DNA of 64,000 nucleotides from Kribbella caucasensis (lineage in GTDB: Bacteria; Actinomycetota; Actinomycetes; Propionibacteriales; Kribbellaceae), in NCBI RefSeq assembly GCF_004361855.1, contig NZ_SNWQ01000001.1, positions 791,961-855,960 on the forward strand, in the 5' to 3' direction. Each line of letters starts with the position of its first letter. Position 1 is the first letter of the stretch. The notes beneath the pieces were generated by a model. It was not told the origin of the DNA, did no database searches, and worked only from the letters and a program-made list of their open reading frames with translations. This document shows positions 1 through 8,670 of this stretch, in pieces. Position numbers and translations under genes: made by a program.

Positions 1-17
1 TGCGAGGGTGAAGGACT

Positions 18-1073
18 GTGACCGCTCAACTCGAGTACCCCGATCCACAGGAGTCCGACGCGCTGCTGTCGATCCAGGGGCTGTGGAAGGTTTTCGGACC
101 CAAGCCCGCGCGCGTTCCGCATCACCCGGAGCTGGCGGCGTTGAGCCGCGAAGACCTGTATCGCCGCACCGGCTGTACGGCGGCGGTCCGGGACCTCAGT
201 TTCGACGTGGCCCCGGGCGAGGTGTTCGTCGTGATGGGCCTGTCCGGGTCCGGCAAGTCGACCCTGGTCCGTTGTCTCACCCGACTGGTCGAGCCGACCG
301 CAGGCCGGTTGATCTTCGAGGGCGAGGACCTCCGCGCGGCCGACGAGAGACGCCTCCGCACCCTGCGGCGGAGCAAGTTCTCGATGGTGTTCCAGCACTT
401 CGGCCTGCTCCCGCACCGCAAGGTGATCGACAACGTGTCGTACGGGCTGGAGGTCCGCGGTGAGGGTAAGGCCGACCGCAAGCGCCGGGCCCAAGAGGTG
501 ATCGACCTCGTCGGGCTCCGCGGCAACGAGAACCTCTACCCCGAGCAGCTCTCCGGCGGTATGCAGCAGCGCGTCGGTCTCGCCCGCGCCCTCGCCAACG
601 ACCCGGACGTGCTGCTGTTCGACGAGCCGTTCTCCGCGCTCGACCCGTTGATCCGCCGCGAGATGCAGACCGAGGTGGTCCGGCTGCACCGCGAGGTCGG
701 CAAGACGATGGTGTTCATCACCCACGATCTGTCCGAGGCGCTCAAGCTCGGCGACCGGATCCTGCTGATGCGCGACGGCGCCGCGGTCCAGTTCGGCACC
801 GGTGACGAACTGGTCGGCGCCCCGGCCGACGACTACGTCCGCGAGTTCGTCCGCGACGTACCGCGGGCCGACGTCCTGACCTTGCGCTGGATCGCCCGTC
901 GGCCCCGTGACGGGGAGCCGCTCGACGGTCCCGAGCTCGGCCCCGACGTCTTGGTCCGCGAGGCGACCAGGCTGGTGCTCGAGTCCGACCGTCCGGTGAA
1001 GGTGGTGTCCGCCGGACAACTGCTCGGCGTGATCGGCGACGAAGAGATCCTCGCCGTCGTAGCGGATTCCTGA
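18..1073 (+). CDS. proV: Glycine betaine/proline ABC transporter, ATP-binding subunit (ProV/OpuAA type)
   Basis: ATPase that would power uptake of a quaternary-amine osmolyte such as glycine betaine or proline at the inner face of the membrane. The 351 residues show Walker [10 protein letters not shown] (74-82), the ABC signature [11 protein letters not shown] (178-188), Walker B VLLFDEP (198-204) and switch His236. The long N-terminal arm before the first strand is typical of ProV/OpuAA. The C-terminal 80 residues look like a shortened CBS-type tail; ProV of enteric bacteria has two CBS modules. Start is GTG at 18, preceded by the purine-rich GAGGGTGAAGGA. The permease gene begins one base after the stop, so this is the first visible gene of an operon whose promoter may lie outside the window. 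Confidence 0.92.
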   Translation: MTAQLEYPDPQESDALLSIQGLWKVFGPKPARVPHHPELAALSREDLYRRTGCTAAVRDLSFDVAPGEVFVVMGLSGSGKSTLVRCLTRLVEPTAGRLIFEGEDLRAADERRLRTLRRSKFSMVFQHFGLLPHRKVIDNVSYGLEVRGEGKADRKRRAQEVIDLVGLRGNENLYPEQLSGGMQQRVGLARALANDPDVLLFDEPFSALDPLIRREMQTEVVRLHREVGKTMVFITHDLSEALKLGDRILLMRDGAAVQFGTGDELVGAPADDYVREFVRDVPRADVLTLRWIARRPRDGEPLDGPELGPDVLVREATRLVLESDRPVKVVSAGQLLGVIGDEEILAVVADS

Positions 1074-1074
1074 G

Positions 1075-3036
1075 ATGGCCTCGATCACCGGCTCGGTGGA
1101 GATCCGGGTACGCCGCCCGCGCCGCGGGGTGCTGGTCGGCGTACTGCTGATCGCCTGGCTGGCCGCGTGGTTCGTGTTGCGCGGGATCGACACGCTCAGC
1201 CTCGGCGGTCAGGAGACCACCCGGCTGCACCGCTGGCTGACCGAGCAGGCCGACGTCCTCGGTCGCGGGAACGCCTTCTTCGACGCGATCCGGATCGCCG
1301 TCGACCAACTCGTGGTGCTGCTGCAGAACGTGATCGCCCAGCCGTCGTACGGGCGGCCCGTTCCGGTGATCGGCTGGCTCGGCGTGGTCGCCATCTCGGC
1401 GTACCTGGCCTGGGCCTTCGGCAACTGGAAGGTCGCGATCCTGACCGCGGCCGGGCTGAGCTTCCTCGGCGTCCAGGGGCTGTGGCAGGAGAGCATGGAC
1501 ACGCTCGCGCTGACCCTCGGCGCTGTGTTGCTGGCGCTCTTGGTCGGGATTCCGCTGGGGATCTGGGCGGGCCTGTCCAACCGGGCCTTCAAGGTCGCCA
1601 CGCTGGTGCTCGACCTGATGCAGACGCTGCCGACGTTCGTGTACCTCGCGCCGCTCACGTTGTTCTTCGCGATCGGCCCGGCCGCAGCGACGATCGCGAC
1701 CCTGATCTACGCGGCGCCGCCGGTCGTCCGGTTGACCGCGCATGCGTTGCGTTCGGTCCCGGCGGAGAGCGTCGAGGCGGCCCGGTCGCTCGGATCCACC
1801 CGCAGCCAGACCCTGTTGAAGGTGCTGCTGCCGATGTCCCGCAGTACGGTCGTGGTCGGGATCAACCAGACGATCATGGCCGCGCTGTCGATGGTGACCG
1901 TGGCTGCGCTGATCGACGCGCCCGGCCTCGGCCAGACCGTGCTGAAGGCGTTGCAGACGCTCGACGTCGGAGTCGCATTCAACGCCGGCCTGGCGATCGT
2001 GGTGCTGGCGATCGTGCTCGACCGGGTGACGACCGCGGCCGGCGACCGGCCCTGGCGTACGGCGAGCATCCGGCGCAAGGTGCTCCTCGGCCTCGGCGGA
2101 CTCGGGGCCCTGGTGGCGGTCTGGTTCTCGCGCACGTACCTGTGGGCGGCCGAGTTCCCGAGCGACGTGAACCTCGGCCCGCGGATCGCGGTCGCGGCGA
2201 CGGATGTGACGGCCTGGGTGCAGGACGTCTTCGGCGGCTTCACCTTCGGCGTACGCGATGCGGTGACCGAGGGGGTCCTCAACCCGCTGCAGGCGTTGCT
2301 CACGGAGTCGCCGTGGTGGCTCGTCTCCGTGGTGATCGTCGCGCTGGCGTTCTTGCTCGGGAGCTGGCGTGGTGCTCTCCCGGCGGCCGTCTGCCTCGGC
2401 CTGCTGGTCGGCACCGGAGTCTGGTACGACGCGATGGTCACCCTCGCGTCCACCGTGCTCGCGACCGTCGTAGTGGTTGCCGTTGGCCTCGTTCTCGGGG
2501 TGTGGGCCGGCCGTAATCGACGGGTGGACAGCTGGATCCGGCCGGTGCTCGACGCGGGGCAGACGATGCCGCCGTTCGTGTACCTGGTGCCGTTCCTGGC
2601 GTTGTTCGGGACGAGCCGGTTCACCGCGATCGCGGCCGCCGTCGTGTTCGCCGTACCGGTGACCACCAAGATCGTGGCCGACGGGATCCGTGCGGTCCCG
2701 GTGGCTACCGTCGAGGCGGCGAACTCGGTCGGCTCGAGCAGTTGGCAGGTGATCAGCAAGGTGCAGCTCCCGGTGGCGCGCCGGGCGATCACGCTGGCGG
2801 TGAATCAGGGACTGATCTACGTACTGTCTATGGTCGTGGTCGGCGGCCTGGTCGGCGCGGGCGCACTCGGGTACGACGTGGCCGCCGGGTTCGCGCAGAG
2901 TGAGCTGTACGGCAAGGGACTGGCCGCGGGGCTCGCGATCGTCCTGCTGGGTGTCATGCTCGACCGGATCACCCAGGCTGCGGCCCGGCGTACACCGAAG
3001 TTCAGAAGAACAGTCAGAGGAGACGACAAGTGGTGA
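1075..3036 (+). CDS. proW: Glycine betaine ABC transporter permease, two permease domains fused
   Basis: Integral membrane subunit of the same importer. At 653 residues it is about twice the usual ProW/OpuAB length and contains two copies of the binding-protein-dependent permease domain, roughly residues 140-325 and 450-640. Each copy has an EAA-type loop for docking the ATPase (EAARSLGSTRS and EAANSVGSSSW), each followed by a conserved Pro a few residues on. One polypeptide can therefore replace the usual permease dimer. Many hydrophobic segments are visible, including extra helices between the two domains. It starts one base after the ATPase stop and its end overlaps the binding-protein gene by 7 bases, so the three genes are probably translationally coupled. 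Confidence 0.9.
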   Translation: MASITGSVEIRVRRPRRGVLVGVLLIAWLAAWFVLRGIDTLSLGGQETTRLHRWLTEQADVLGRGNAFFDAIRIAVDQLVVLLQNVIAQPSYGRPVPVIGWLGVVAISAYLAWAFGNWKVAILTAAGLSFLGVQGLWQESMDTLALTLGAVLLALLVGIPLGIWAGLSNRAFKVATLVLDLMQTLPTFVYLAPLTLFFAIGPAAATIATLIYAAPPVVRLTAHALRSVPAESVEAARSLGSTRSQTLLKVLLPMSRSTVVVGINQTIMAALSMVTVAALIDAPGLGQTVLKALQTLDVGVAFNAGLAIVVLAIVLDRVTTAAGDRPWRTASIRRKVLLGLGGLGALVAVWFSRTYLWAAEFPSDVNLGPRIAVAATDVTAWVQDVFGGFTFGVRDAVTEGVLNPLQALLTESPWWLVSVVIVALAFLLGSWRGALPAAVCLGLLVGTGVWYDAMVTLASTVLATVVVVAVGLVLGVWAGRNRRVDSWIRPVLDAGQTMPPFVYLVPFLALFGTSRFTAIAAAVVFAVPVTTKIVADGIRAVPVATVEAANSVGSSSWQVISKVQLPVARRAITLAVNQGLIYVLSMVVVGGLVGAGALGYDVAAGFAQSELYGKGLAAGLAIVLLGVMLDRITQAAARRTPKFRRTVRGDDKW

Positions 3037-3992
3037 CCAACAAGCTTCGGTCCGCCGGGGTACTGACCGCACTCGCGCTGGCGCTGACCGGGTGTGGTGG
3101 GGCCAAGGTCGGCGAGACGGAGCAGCCGGCGGCCGGCGCCAAGGAGTGCGGCACCTTCAACCTGACCGTCAGCCCCTGGGTCGGCTACGAGGCGAACGCG
3201 GCCGTGGTCGCGTATGTGGCGACCAAGGACCTCGGCTGCAAGGTGGTGAAGAAGAACCTCAAGGAAGAGATCGCCTGGCAGGGTTTCAGCACCGGCGAGG
3301 TCGACGTGAACCTGGAGAACTGGGGTCACGAGGACCTGAAGAAGAAGTACATCGACGAGCAGAAGGTGGCCGTCGCGGCCGGCTCCACCGGGGTCAAGGG
3401 CGTGATCGGCTGGTACGTGCCGCCGTGGATGGTCCAGCAGTACCCGGACATCACCGACTGGAAGAACCTGAACAAGTACGCCGCCCTGTTCAAGACGTCG
3501 GAGTCCGGCGGTAAGGGGCAGCTGCTCGACGGCGACCCGTCGTACGTGACCAACGACGAGGCGCTGGTGAAGAACCTCGCGCTGAACTACAAGGTGGTCC
3601 AGAGCGGCAGTGAGACCGCGCTGATCCAGGCGTTCCGGGACGCGGAGAAGAACAAGAAGCCGCTGCTCGCGTACTTCTACGAGCCGCAGTGGTTCTTCAA
3701 CGAGCTGAAGCTGGTCAAGATCGACCTGCCGCCGTACAAGGCCGGCTGCGACGCGGATCCGGCCAAGATCGCCTGCGACTACCCGCCGTACGACCTGGAC
3801 AAGATCGTGTCCAAGAAGTTCGCCGACTCCGGCAGCCCGGCGTACGACCTGGTGAAGAAGTTCGCCTGGACCAACGAGGACCAGAACCAGGTGGCGAAGT
3901 ACATCGCCGTGGACAAGCTCACCCCGGACGCGGCCGCGGAGAAGTGGGTCAACGAGAACCAGACCAAGGTCAACGCCTGGCTCGGGAAATAG
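3030..3992 (+). CDS. proX: Glycine betaine-binding lipoprotein of the ABC importer (ProX/OpuAC type)
   Basis: Extracytoplasmic binding protein that would deliver glycine betaine, proline betaine or a related compound to the fused permease. The N-terminus is a lipoprotein signal: basic MVTNKLR, a hydrophobic stretch, then lipobox LTGC with the lipidated Cys at 22. The mature part has the spacing and aromatic-rich motifs of the OpuAC family (SPWVGYEAN near the start, WYVPPW, EPQWFF), consistent with a Trp/Tyr box for a quaternary ammonium. Length 320 is normal. Two GTG codons stand side by side at 3030 and 3033 behind GAGGAGA. The 3' end overlaps the convergent SARP gene by 23 bases with no room for a separate terminator. 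Confidence 0.92.
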   Translation: MVTNKLRSAGVLTALALALTGCGGAKVGETEQPAAGAKECGTFNLTVSPWVGYEANAAVVAYVATKDLGCKVVKKNLKEEIAWQGFSTGEVDVNLENWGHEDLKKKYIDEQKVAVAAGSTGVKGVIGWYVPPWMVQQYPDITDWKNLNKYAALFKTSESGGKGQLLDGDPSYVTNDEALVKNLALNYKVVQSGSETALIQAFRDAEKNKKPLLAYFYEPQWFFNELKLVKIDLPPYKAGCDADPAKIACDYPPYDLDKIVSKKFADSGSPAYDLVKKFAWTNEDQNQVAKYIAVDKLTPDAAAEKWVNENQTKVNAWLGK

Positions 3993-6936
3993 CCGCCGCG
4001 ATCCGATCCACGTCGAACCGCTCCCCGGGCGGCAACGGAACCCCCACCGCCCGGCGGAGCGCTTCGGCCCGCTCCAGCAGTACTGCGGCCTCGTGGCTGA
4101 GGTCGGCGGCTCCGTTGGCCGACCGATCGTCGAGAGCGGCCGCGGCCTTCGCGCCGGCCAGTCCCTCCAGGGCGAGTGCGATCGCGCGTTCGTCGCCCAG
4201 CGCGGTCGCTGTGTCGAGTCCTTGCTGGTGGAGCTCCAACGCGTTCGCGTGGCCGCCACGTTGTTCGGCGATGAAGCCGAACTGGGCGAGCAGGAACGCG
4301 ATCCCCGCCGTACCGCCGACCTGACGGAGCCAGTCGAGCCACTTCGTCAGATGCCGCTCGGCGTCGTCCAGCCGGCCCTGCCGCCGGGCGATCAGGCCGA
4401 GCCCGACCTCGGCGTACTCCTCGGCGGACTTGTTGGAGTGCTCGATCGCGATTCGCCGGGCCCGTTCGTGCAGCTCGACGGCCCGCTGGAAGTCGCCGGT
4501 CAGCAGCGCGATCCGGCCGAGCCCGGCGGTCCGGAACGAGACCTCGGTCCACATCCCGAGCTCTTCGGCCAACTGCAGGGCCTCCTGCAACCGGGCCGTC
4601 GCCGTCGGGTAGTCGCCGGAGATCTCGGCGGCCACGATCAGCGCGTAGTTCGCCTGCAGCCGGCCCCAGTCGTCGCCGAGCTGCTCGAAGAGCTCCAGGC
4701 TCCGCCGGCCGTCGTGCACCATCCCGGCCGGATCCGCGTAGGTGATGGCCAGCTCGGCCCGGGTGCTCAGCGCGGCGGCCAGTCCCCAGCGATCGTCAAG
4801 CCGGGTGAAGGTCGCGATCGCCTCGTCGATCCGCTTCGCGAGTAGGTCGCGTTCGCCGTACGCCCACTGCGTCATGGTGAGGAACCACTGCGCCCTCGCC
4901 TTCCCCATCGGGTCGTCGAGGTCGTCGAAGAGCGCCAGCGCCTGCTCGCTTGCCTCGGTCAGGTTGCGGCTGTCTTCGGCGGTGGCGCTGAAACCCGCCT
5001 GCCAGACAACGGCTGATGCTCTCGCCGCGGTCGGGGTGGTGGACAGGTCGAGCGCCGTTGCCAGCGCCCGGCGGCCTTCACCGAGGCGGCCGCGGAGGTA
5101 CCAGTACCAGGCGGCGGCGTTGACGAGTCGCAGGGCGAGCTGTGGAGTCGCGTGCCGCAGAGCGGTGCGGAGATTCGCGCTTTCCTGGTCGAGGCGGCTG
5201 AGCCACTCGCGTTGGCCGGGGACGCGGAGGTGCGGCTCGGCGCGCTCGGCGAGGGCGACGTAGTACGCGGCGTGCTTCGTCCTGAACCTGCTGGTCTCGC
5301 CAGCCTCGTCAAGGCGTTCCAGGCTGTACGCCGCGACCGACTCCAGCAGCCGGTATCGGTCGCCGGCCGGAACCACCAGCGATCGGTCGACCAGCCGGCC
5401 GACCAATTCGCCGGCCGGGAGCCCGCTGACCTCCTCGGCGGCGTCCAGGCTGAAGCTGTCGGCGTGAACGGCCAGTCGGCGGAGCATGGTGCGCTCGTCC
5501 TCGGTCAGCAGCGCCCAACTCCAGTCGATGGTCGCCCGGAGAGTCCGCTGCCGTTCCGGTACGCCGCGTCCACCGGCGAGCAGGCGGAATCGGTCGTCGA
5601 GCTTGGCGGCCAGGGTCTTGAGTCCGAGCGAGCGCACACGGGTCGCCGCGAGCTCCAGGGCCAGCGGGATCCCGTCCAGCCGCCGGCAGATCGCCGCGAC
5701 GGTTGCGGGGTCATCCACGACGCCCGCAGCAGCCGACGCCCTCGCGGTGAAGAGCTCTGCCGCGGCGTCTTTCTCCAGCGGTGGCACCTCGAGGAGATGC
5801 TCCCCGGCCAGCCCGAGTGGCTCCCGGCTGGTCGTCAGCACCCGCAGGTCCGGTACGTCGGCCAGTAGTCGCCGGACCAGCTCGGCAACGGGCTCGACCA
5901 GATGCTCGCAGTTGTCGAGCACGAGGAGACCTGTCCGCGTCCGCAGTGCCTGCGCCAGTCGCTCGGCGAGATCCGCGCAGTCGTCCCGCAGTCCGACTGC
6001 TTCCGCGACCGCGTCTTGTACGCCGTCTGGACCGACCGCCGCGAGCTCCACCCAATGAGCCGCATCATCACGCACTGTTTCCAGAGCCAGCCGGGTCTTG
6101 CCGACACCGCCCGGGCCGACCATCGTCACCAGGCGGGCGTTCGCCAGCAGGTGTCGCGCCTGGGCCACCGCCTCATCCCGGCCGATCAAGTCGTTCAGCG
6201 GTGTTGGCAACGTGCTCGACCGCGCCGTCAGGGCCGGATCGTGGCGAAGGATCGCCTGGTGGAGCGCGACCAACTCCGGCCCGGGATCGGCCCCGAGCTC
6301 GTCGGCCAGGGCGTCCCGCAGCTCGGCGTACGCCCGCAACGCCTCGTCCTGTCGGCCCGCCTGGTACAGAGCCCGCAACTGGATCGCGCGGAGCCGCTCC
6401 CGCAACGGATGCCGGCCGACCAACTCGGCGAGCTCACCCAGGATCTCGTCACCCTTGTTGAGCCGGACGTCCAGCAGCTCCTCGATGGTGGCGAGCCGCA
6501 GTTCCTCCAACCGGTCTCGTGTCGCCCGGGTGAACTCCTCGTCCACGACATCGGCGTACGCCGGACCACGCCACAGCTCGAGTGCCGCCGCCAACGAGCC
6601 CTCCGCCCGGAGCCGCTCGAACTCGTTGCTGTCGACAACATCCTCGGCGATCCGCAGGGTGTAACCGCCAGGCCCGTGGGTGACCAGGGACCGGCCGCCT
6701 GGTTCGGCGCGCTCCAGGGTGGTCCGCAGCTGGGATACCCGGGCCTGCAGTGTGCCGATCGCGTTCCGGGGCGGCCGCTCACCCCACATGTCGTCGATCA
6801 GTCGATCGGCTGAGACGGGGCGGTCGCGGTGCACCAGTAGGTCGAGCAGCAGAGTGCGGACCTTGGTGTCGGGCACGGTGACCGGCTCGCCCGCGTCCGT
6901 GCGGACGACGAGTGGCCCGAGCACCTCGAAGTACAC
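3970..6936 (-). CDS. SARP/AfsR-family regulator: winged helix, BTAD, NTPase, TPR tail
   Basis: Large transcription factor of the actinomycete AfsR type, 988 residues. Order: OmpR/PhoB-like winged helix (1-95), bacterial transcriptional activator domain of helical repeats (about 97-240), STAND-type NTPase with Walker A GPGGVGKT (273-281), then about 400 residues of TPR-like helices. AfsR-type proteins activate antibiotic or secondary-metabolite genes after nucleotide-dependent oligomerisation; no biosynthetic cluster is visible here. The reading frame extends upstream to 7155, but the start is placed at GTG 6936: the winged helix begins exactly there, a -10-like TACTGT lies 7 nt upstream (leaderless), and the longer frame would run into the divergent oxidoreductase gene. 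Divergence from that gene makes it a plausible target. Confidence 0.88.
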   Translation of the reverse strand: MYFEVLGPLVVRTDAGEPVTVPDTKVRTLLLDLLVHRDRPVSADRLIDDMWGERPPRNAIGTLQARVSQLRTTLERAEPGGRSLVTHGPGGYTLRIAEDVVDSNEFERLRAEGSLAAALELWRGPAYADVVDEEFTRATRDRLEELRLATIEELLDVRLNKGDEILGELAELVGRHPLRERLRAIQLRALYQAGRQDEALRAYAELRDALADELGADPGPELVALHQAILRHDPALTARSSTLPTPLNDLIGRDEAVAQARHLLANARLVTMVGPGGVGKTRLALETVRDDAAHWVELAAVGPDGVQDAVAEAVGLRDDCADLAERLAQALRTRTGLLVLDNCEHLVEPVAELVRRLLADVPDLRVLTTSREPLGLAGEHLLEVPPLEKDAAAELFTARASAAAGVVDDPATVAAICRRLDGIPLALELAATRVRSLGLKTLAAKLDDRFRLLAGGRGVPERQRTLRATIDWSWALLTEDERTMLRRLAVHADSFSLDAAEEVSGLPAGELVGRLVDRSLVVPAGDRYRLLESVAAYSLERLDEAGETSRFRTKHAAYYVALAERAEPHLRVPGQREWLSRLDQESANLRTALRHATPQLALRLVNAAAWYWYLRGRLGEGRRALATALDLSTTPTAARASAVVWQAGFSATAEDSRNLTEASEQALALFDDLDDPMGKARAQWFLTMTQWAYGERDLLAKRIDEAIATFTRLDDRWGLAAALSTRAELAITYADPAGMVHDGRRSLELFEQLGDDWGRLQANYALIVAAEISGDYPTATARLQEALQLAEELGMWTEVSFRTAGLGRIALLTGDFQRAVELHERARRIAIEHSNKSAEEYAEVGLGLIARRQGRLDDAERHLTKWLDWLRQVGGTAGIAFLLAQFGFIAEQRGGHANALELHQQGLDTATALGDERAIALALEGLAGAKAAAALDDRSANGAADLSHEAAVLLERAEALRRAVGVPLPPGERFDVDRIAAAISRARR

Positions 6937-6997
6937 GCCGGCAACAGTAGCTAGTGCCCCGTAGTGAATCCGTAGCGGCCGGCCCGAGCATCGAGCC

Positions 6998-7882
6998 ATG
7001 AGCAACCCAGAAACAGTCACCGTCATCGGCCTCGGCGCGATGGGCTCGACCATGGCCCGGGTCTTCCTGGCCGCCGGCCACCCGACCACAGTCTGGAACC
7101 GTACGCCGGGTCGCGCCGCGGACCTGGTCGCCGCGGGCGCCATCGAAGCCGCCACCGCAGCCGAGGCGGTCGCCGCGAACCAGCTGATCGTGATCAGCCA
7201 GATCGACTACGACTCGATGAACAACTCCCTGGCCGGCGCCGACCTCAACGGCAAGGTACTGGTCAACCTCAGCTCGGACAGCCCGGACCGGCTCCGCACG
7301 GCGAGCCGCTGGGCCACCGAACGCGGCGCCACCCTGATCACGGCCGGCATCATGGTCCCACCGCCCGGCATCGGCCAGCCCAGTGCCTACTCCTTCTACA
7401 GCGGCCCGCGCGAGATCCTCGATCAGCACACCGCGACCCTCGAAGCCCTCGGCCGGGTCGAGTACGTCGGCAGCGACCCGGGCCTGGCGATGCTCTATTA
7501 CCAGTCGATGCTGAACATCTTCTGGTCCACCCTGATCAGCTACTTCTACTCAGCAGCCCTGGTCGGCTCGGCCGGAATCAGCCCCTCCGACCTGCGCCCG
7601 TACGCCTCCGCCATGCTCACCGACCTCACCGCGGACGGCCCGATGGGCTTCCTCAACATCCTCACCACCGAGCTCGAGGCCGGCACCTACCCAGGCGGCC
7701 AGAACAACCTCCACATGCAAGCCGTCGGCAGCGAACACGTCCTGCACGCCTTCCAGCAAGCCGGCCTCGACACCACCGTCCCCACCGCACTCGCCGCCCT
7801 CTTCGCCCGATCCGACGCCGACGGCCACGGCCAATCCGGCCTGACCGCCCTAGTAGAAACCATCCGCAAACCAACCGCCTGA
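6998..7882 (+). CDS. NAD(P)-dependent oxidoreductase, imine-reductase/6-phosphogluconate-dehydrogenase-like
   Basis: Rossmann-fold reductase of the beta-hydroxyacid dehydrogenase superfamily, 294 residues. The dinucleotide motif GLGAMG begins at residue 11, followed by WNRTPGRA, the usual NADPH-preferring loop after the second strand (Asn-Arg instead of an acidic residue). The C-terminal half is helical, with the long MLYYQSMLNIFWSTL helix found in imine reductases, which form interlocked dimers. Proteins of this group reduce cyclic imines or act in amine and antibiotic pathways; the substrate cannot be read from the sequence. The typical catalytic Lys of 6-phosphogluconate dehydrogenases is not evident at the expected place, which favours the imine-reductase branch. 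It is divergent from the SARP gene with a 61-bp gap. Confidence 0.78.
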   Translation: MSNPETVTVIGLGAMGSTMARVFLAAGHPTTVWNRTPGRAADLVAAGAIEAATAAEAVAANQLIVISQIDYDSMNNSLAGADLNGKVLVNLSSDSPDRLRTASRWATERGATLITAGIMVPPPGIGQPSAYSFYSGPREILDQHTATLEALGRVEYVGSDPGLAMLYYQSMLNIFWSTLISYFYSAALVGSAGISPSDLRPYASAMLTDLTADGPMGFLNILTTELEAGTYPGGQNNLHMQAVGSEHVLHAFQQAGLDTTVPTALAALFARSDADGHGQSGLTALVETIRKPTA

Positions 7883-7900
7883 GGTGCGCAAGCTGGGTGT

Positions 7901-7935
7901 AGTACAAGCTGTTTGTAGTACAAACAGTTTGTACT
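7901..7935. promoter_or_regulatory. Two overlapping palindromes, operator-like
   Basis: Positions 7917-7935 form a perfect 19-bp palindrome (AGTACAAAC A GTTTGTACT). Positions 7901-7919 are a second, imperfect copy (7 of 9 arm positions pair). They overlap by 3 bp, so together they also make a 15-bp inverted repeat with a 5-bp spacer. The AT-rich sequence stands out in a roughly 70% GC region. It has the size and symmetry of TetR- or GntR-type operators and no following T-run, so it is not a good terminator. It lies between the end of the imine-reductase-like gene and the ParA-like gene, about 105 bp before the latter's -10 box. Confidence 0.6.
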
Positions 7936-8053
7936 GCGCTGGGCGGGTGTGCCGGCCTGAGACCGGGTTGAGGCCGGGGGCAACTATCACGGGGGCCGGG
8001 AGCAACGCCGACGACACGCCGGAAATCGGACAAAACCGGGTAAGTTCACTCTC

Positions 8054-8650
8054 ATGATCATCGTGACAGCTGCACTGAAGGGCGGGGTCGGTAAGACAAC
8101 CACGTCGGTGTATTTGGCCGCGCTGGCATCTTCCAACCGTCGCACAGCCACCCTGGTCGACGCGGATCCGCAAGGCAGCGCCGCGGACTGGGTCGCGGAT
8201 TCCGACGACGAGCACCTGGCCAGGATCGAGATCGCCGAGGCGCCGACCGAGCGGCTCCTGAACAAGGCCTTGGACAAGGTTCCGCCGGAGGGCATCGGCA
8301 TCGTGGACATGCCGCCGTCGCACGAGCGGCTGCTGAACAAGGCGGTCGAGAGGGCCCGGATCGTCATCCTGCCGACCCGGATCGGCGGTGTCGAGACACC
8401 GCGCGTCAAGGCAGTGCTGGACCTGGTCCCCGACAACATCCCGGTCGGACTGGTGATCTGCTCGGCCCGGACGTTCACTCGCAGCTACCAGGAGGCCATG
8501 CAGCAATACGCCGAGGAGGGCATCCCCGTCTGGGGCACCATCCCCGAACGCGTCTCCATCACCGCAGGCCCGACCGGCCCCCTCGCGGCGGACGGCCTCG
8601 AGTCCTACAAGAAGGTCTGGCGCAAGATCCTCGCCGCCGCCCGCAGCTGA
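8054..8650 (+). CDS. ParA-family ATPase, orphan
   Basis: Deviant-Walker ATPase of the ParA/MinD class, 198 residues, short for a chromosomal ParA (about 260-300). The motif KGGVGKTT occupies residues 9-16, including the signature first Lys, and VDADPQGSAADW follows at 35-46. It lacks an N-terminal HTH, which fits the small ParA group found on plasmids and next to cargo-positioning systems. No ParB, parS-like repeat or replication gene is nearby, so the partner is unknown. Start ATG 8054 has no Shine-Dalgarno sequence but has TAAGTT exactly 7 nt upstream, so the mRNA is probably leaderless. Alternatives are a solitary positioning ATPase or a remnant of an integrated plasmid. Confidence 0.82.
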   Translation: MIIVTAALKGGVGKTTTSVYLAALASSNRRTATLVDADPQGSAADWVADSDDEHLARIEIAEAPTERLLNKALDKVPPEGIGIVDMPPSHERLLNKAVERARIVILPTRIGGVETPRVKAVLDLVPDNIPVGLVICSARTFTRSYQEAMQQYAEEGIPVWGTIPERVSITAGPTGPLAADGLESYKKVWRKILAAARS

Positions 8651-8670
8651 CCGGGCGTGCGGCGTAGGGG

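Noticed and set aside
742..3072. 776-codon open frame on the minus strand opposite the betaine permease
   Set aside because: It is antisense to two well-supported transporter genes, is rich in Arg/His/Asp as expected from GC bias, and has no domain.
6937..7155. N-terminal extension of the SARP regulator
   Set aside because: It crosses the start of the divergent oxidoreductase and precedes the winged helix; a -10 box 7 nt before GTG 6936 supports the shorter form.
7901..7935. Intrinsic terminator of the imine-reductase-like gene
   Set aside because: The stem is AT-rich, no T-run follows, and each half is itself a palindrome, which fits an operator better.
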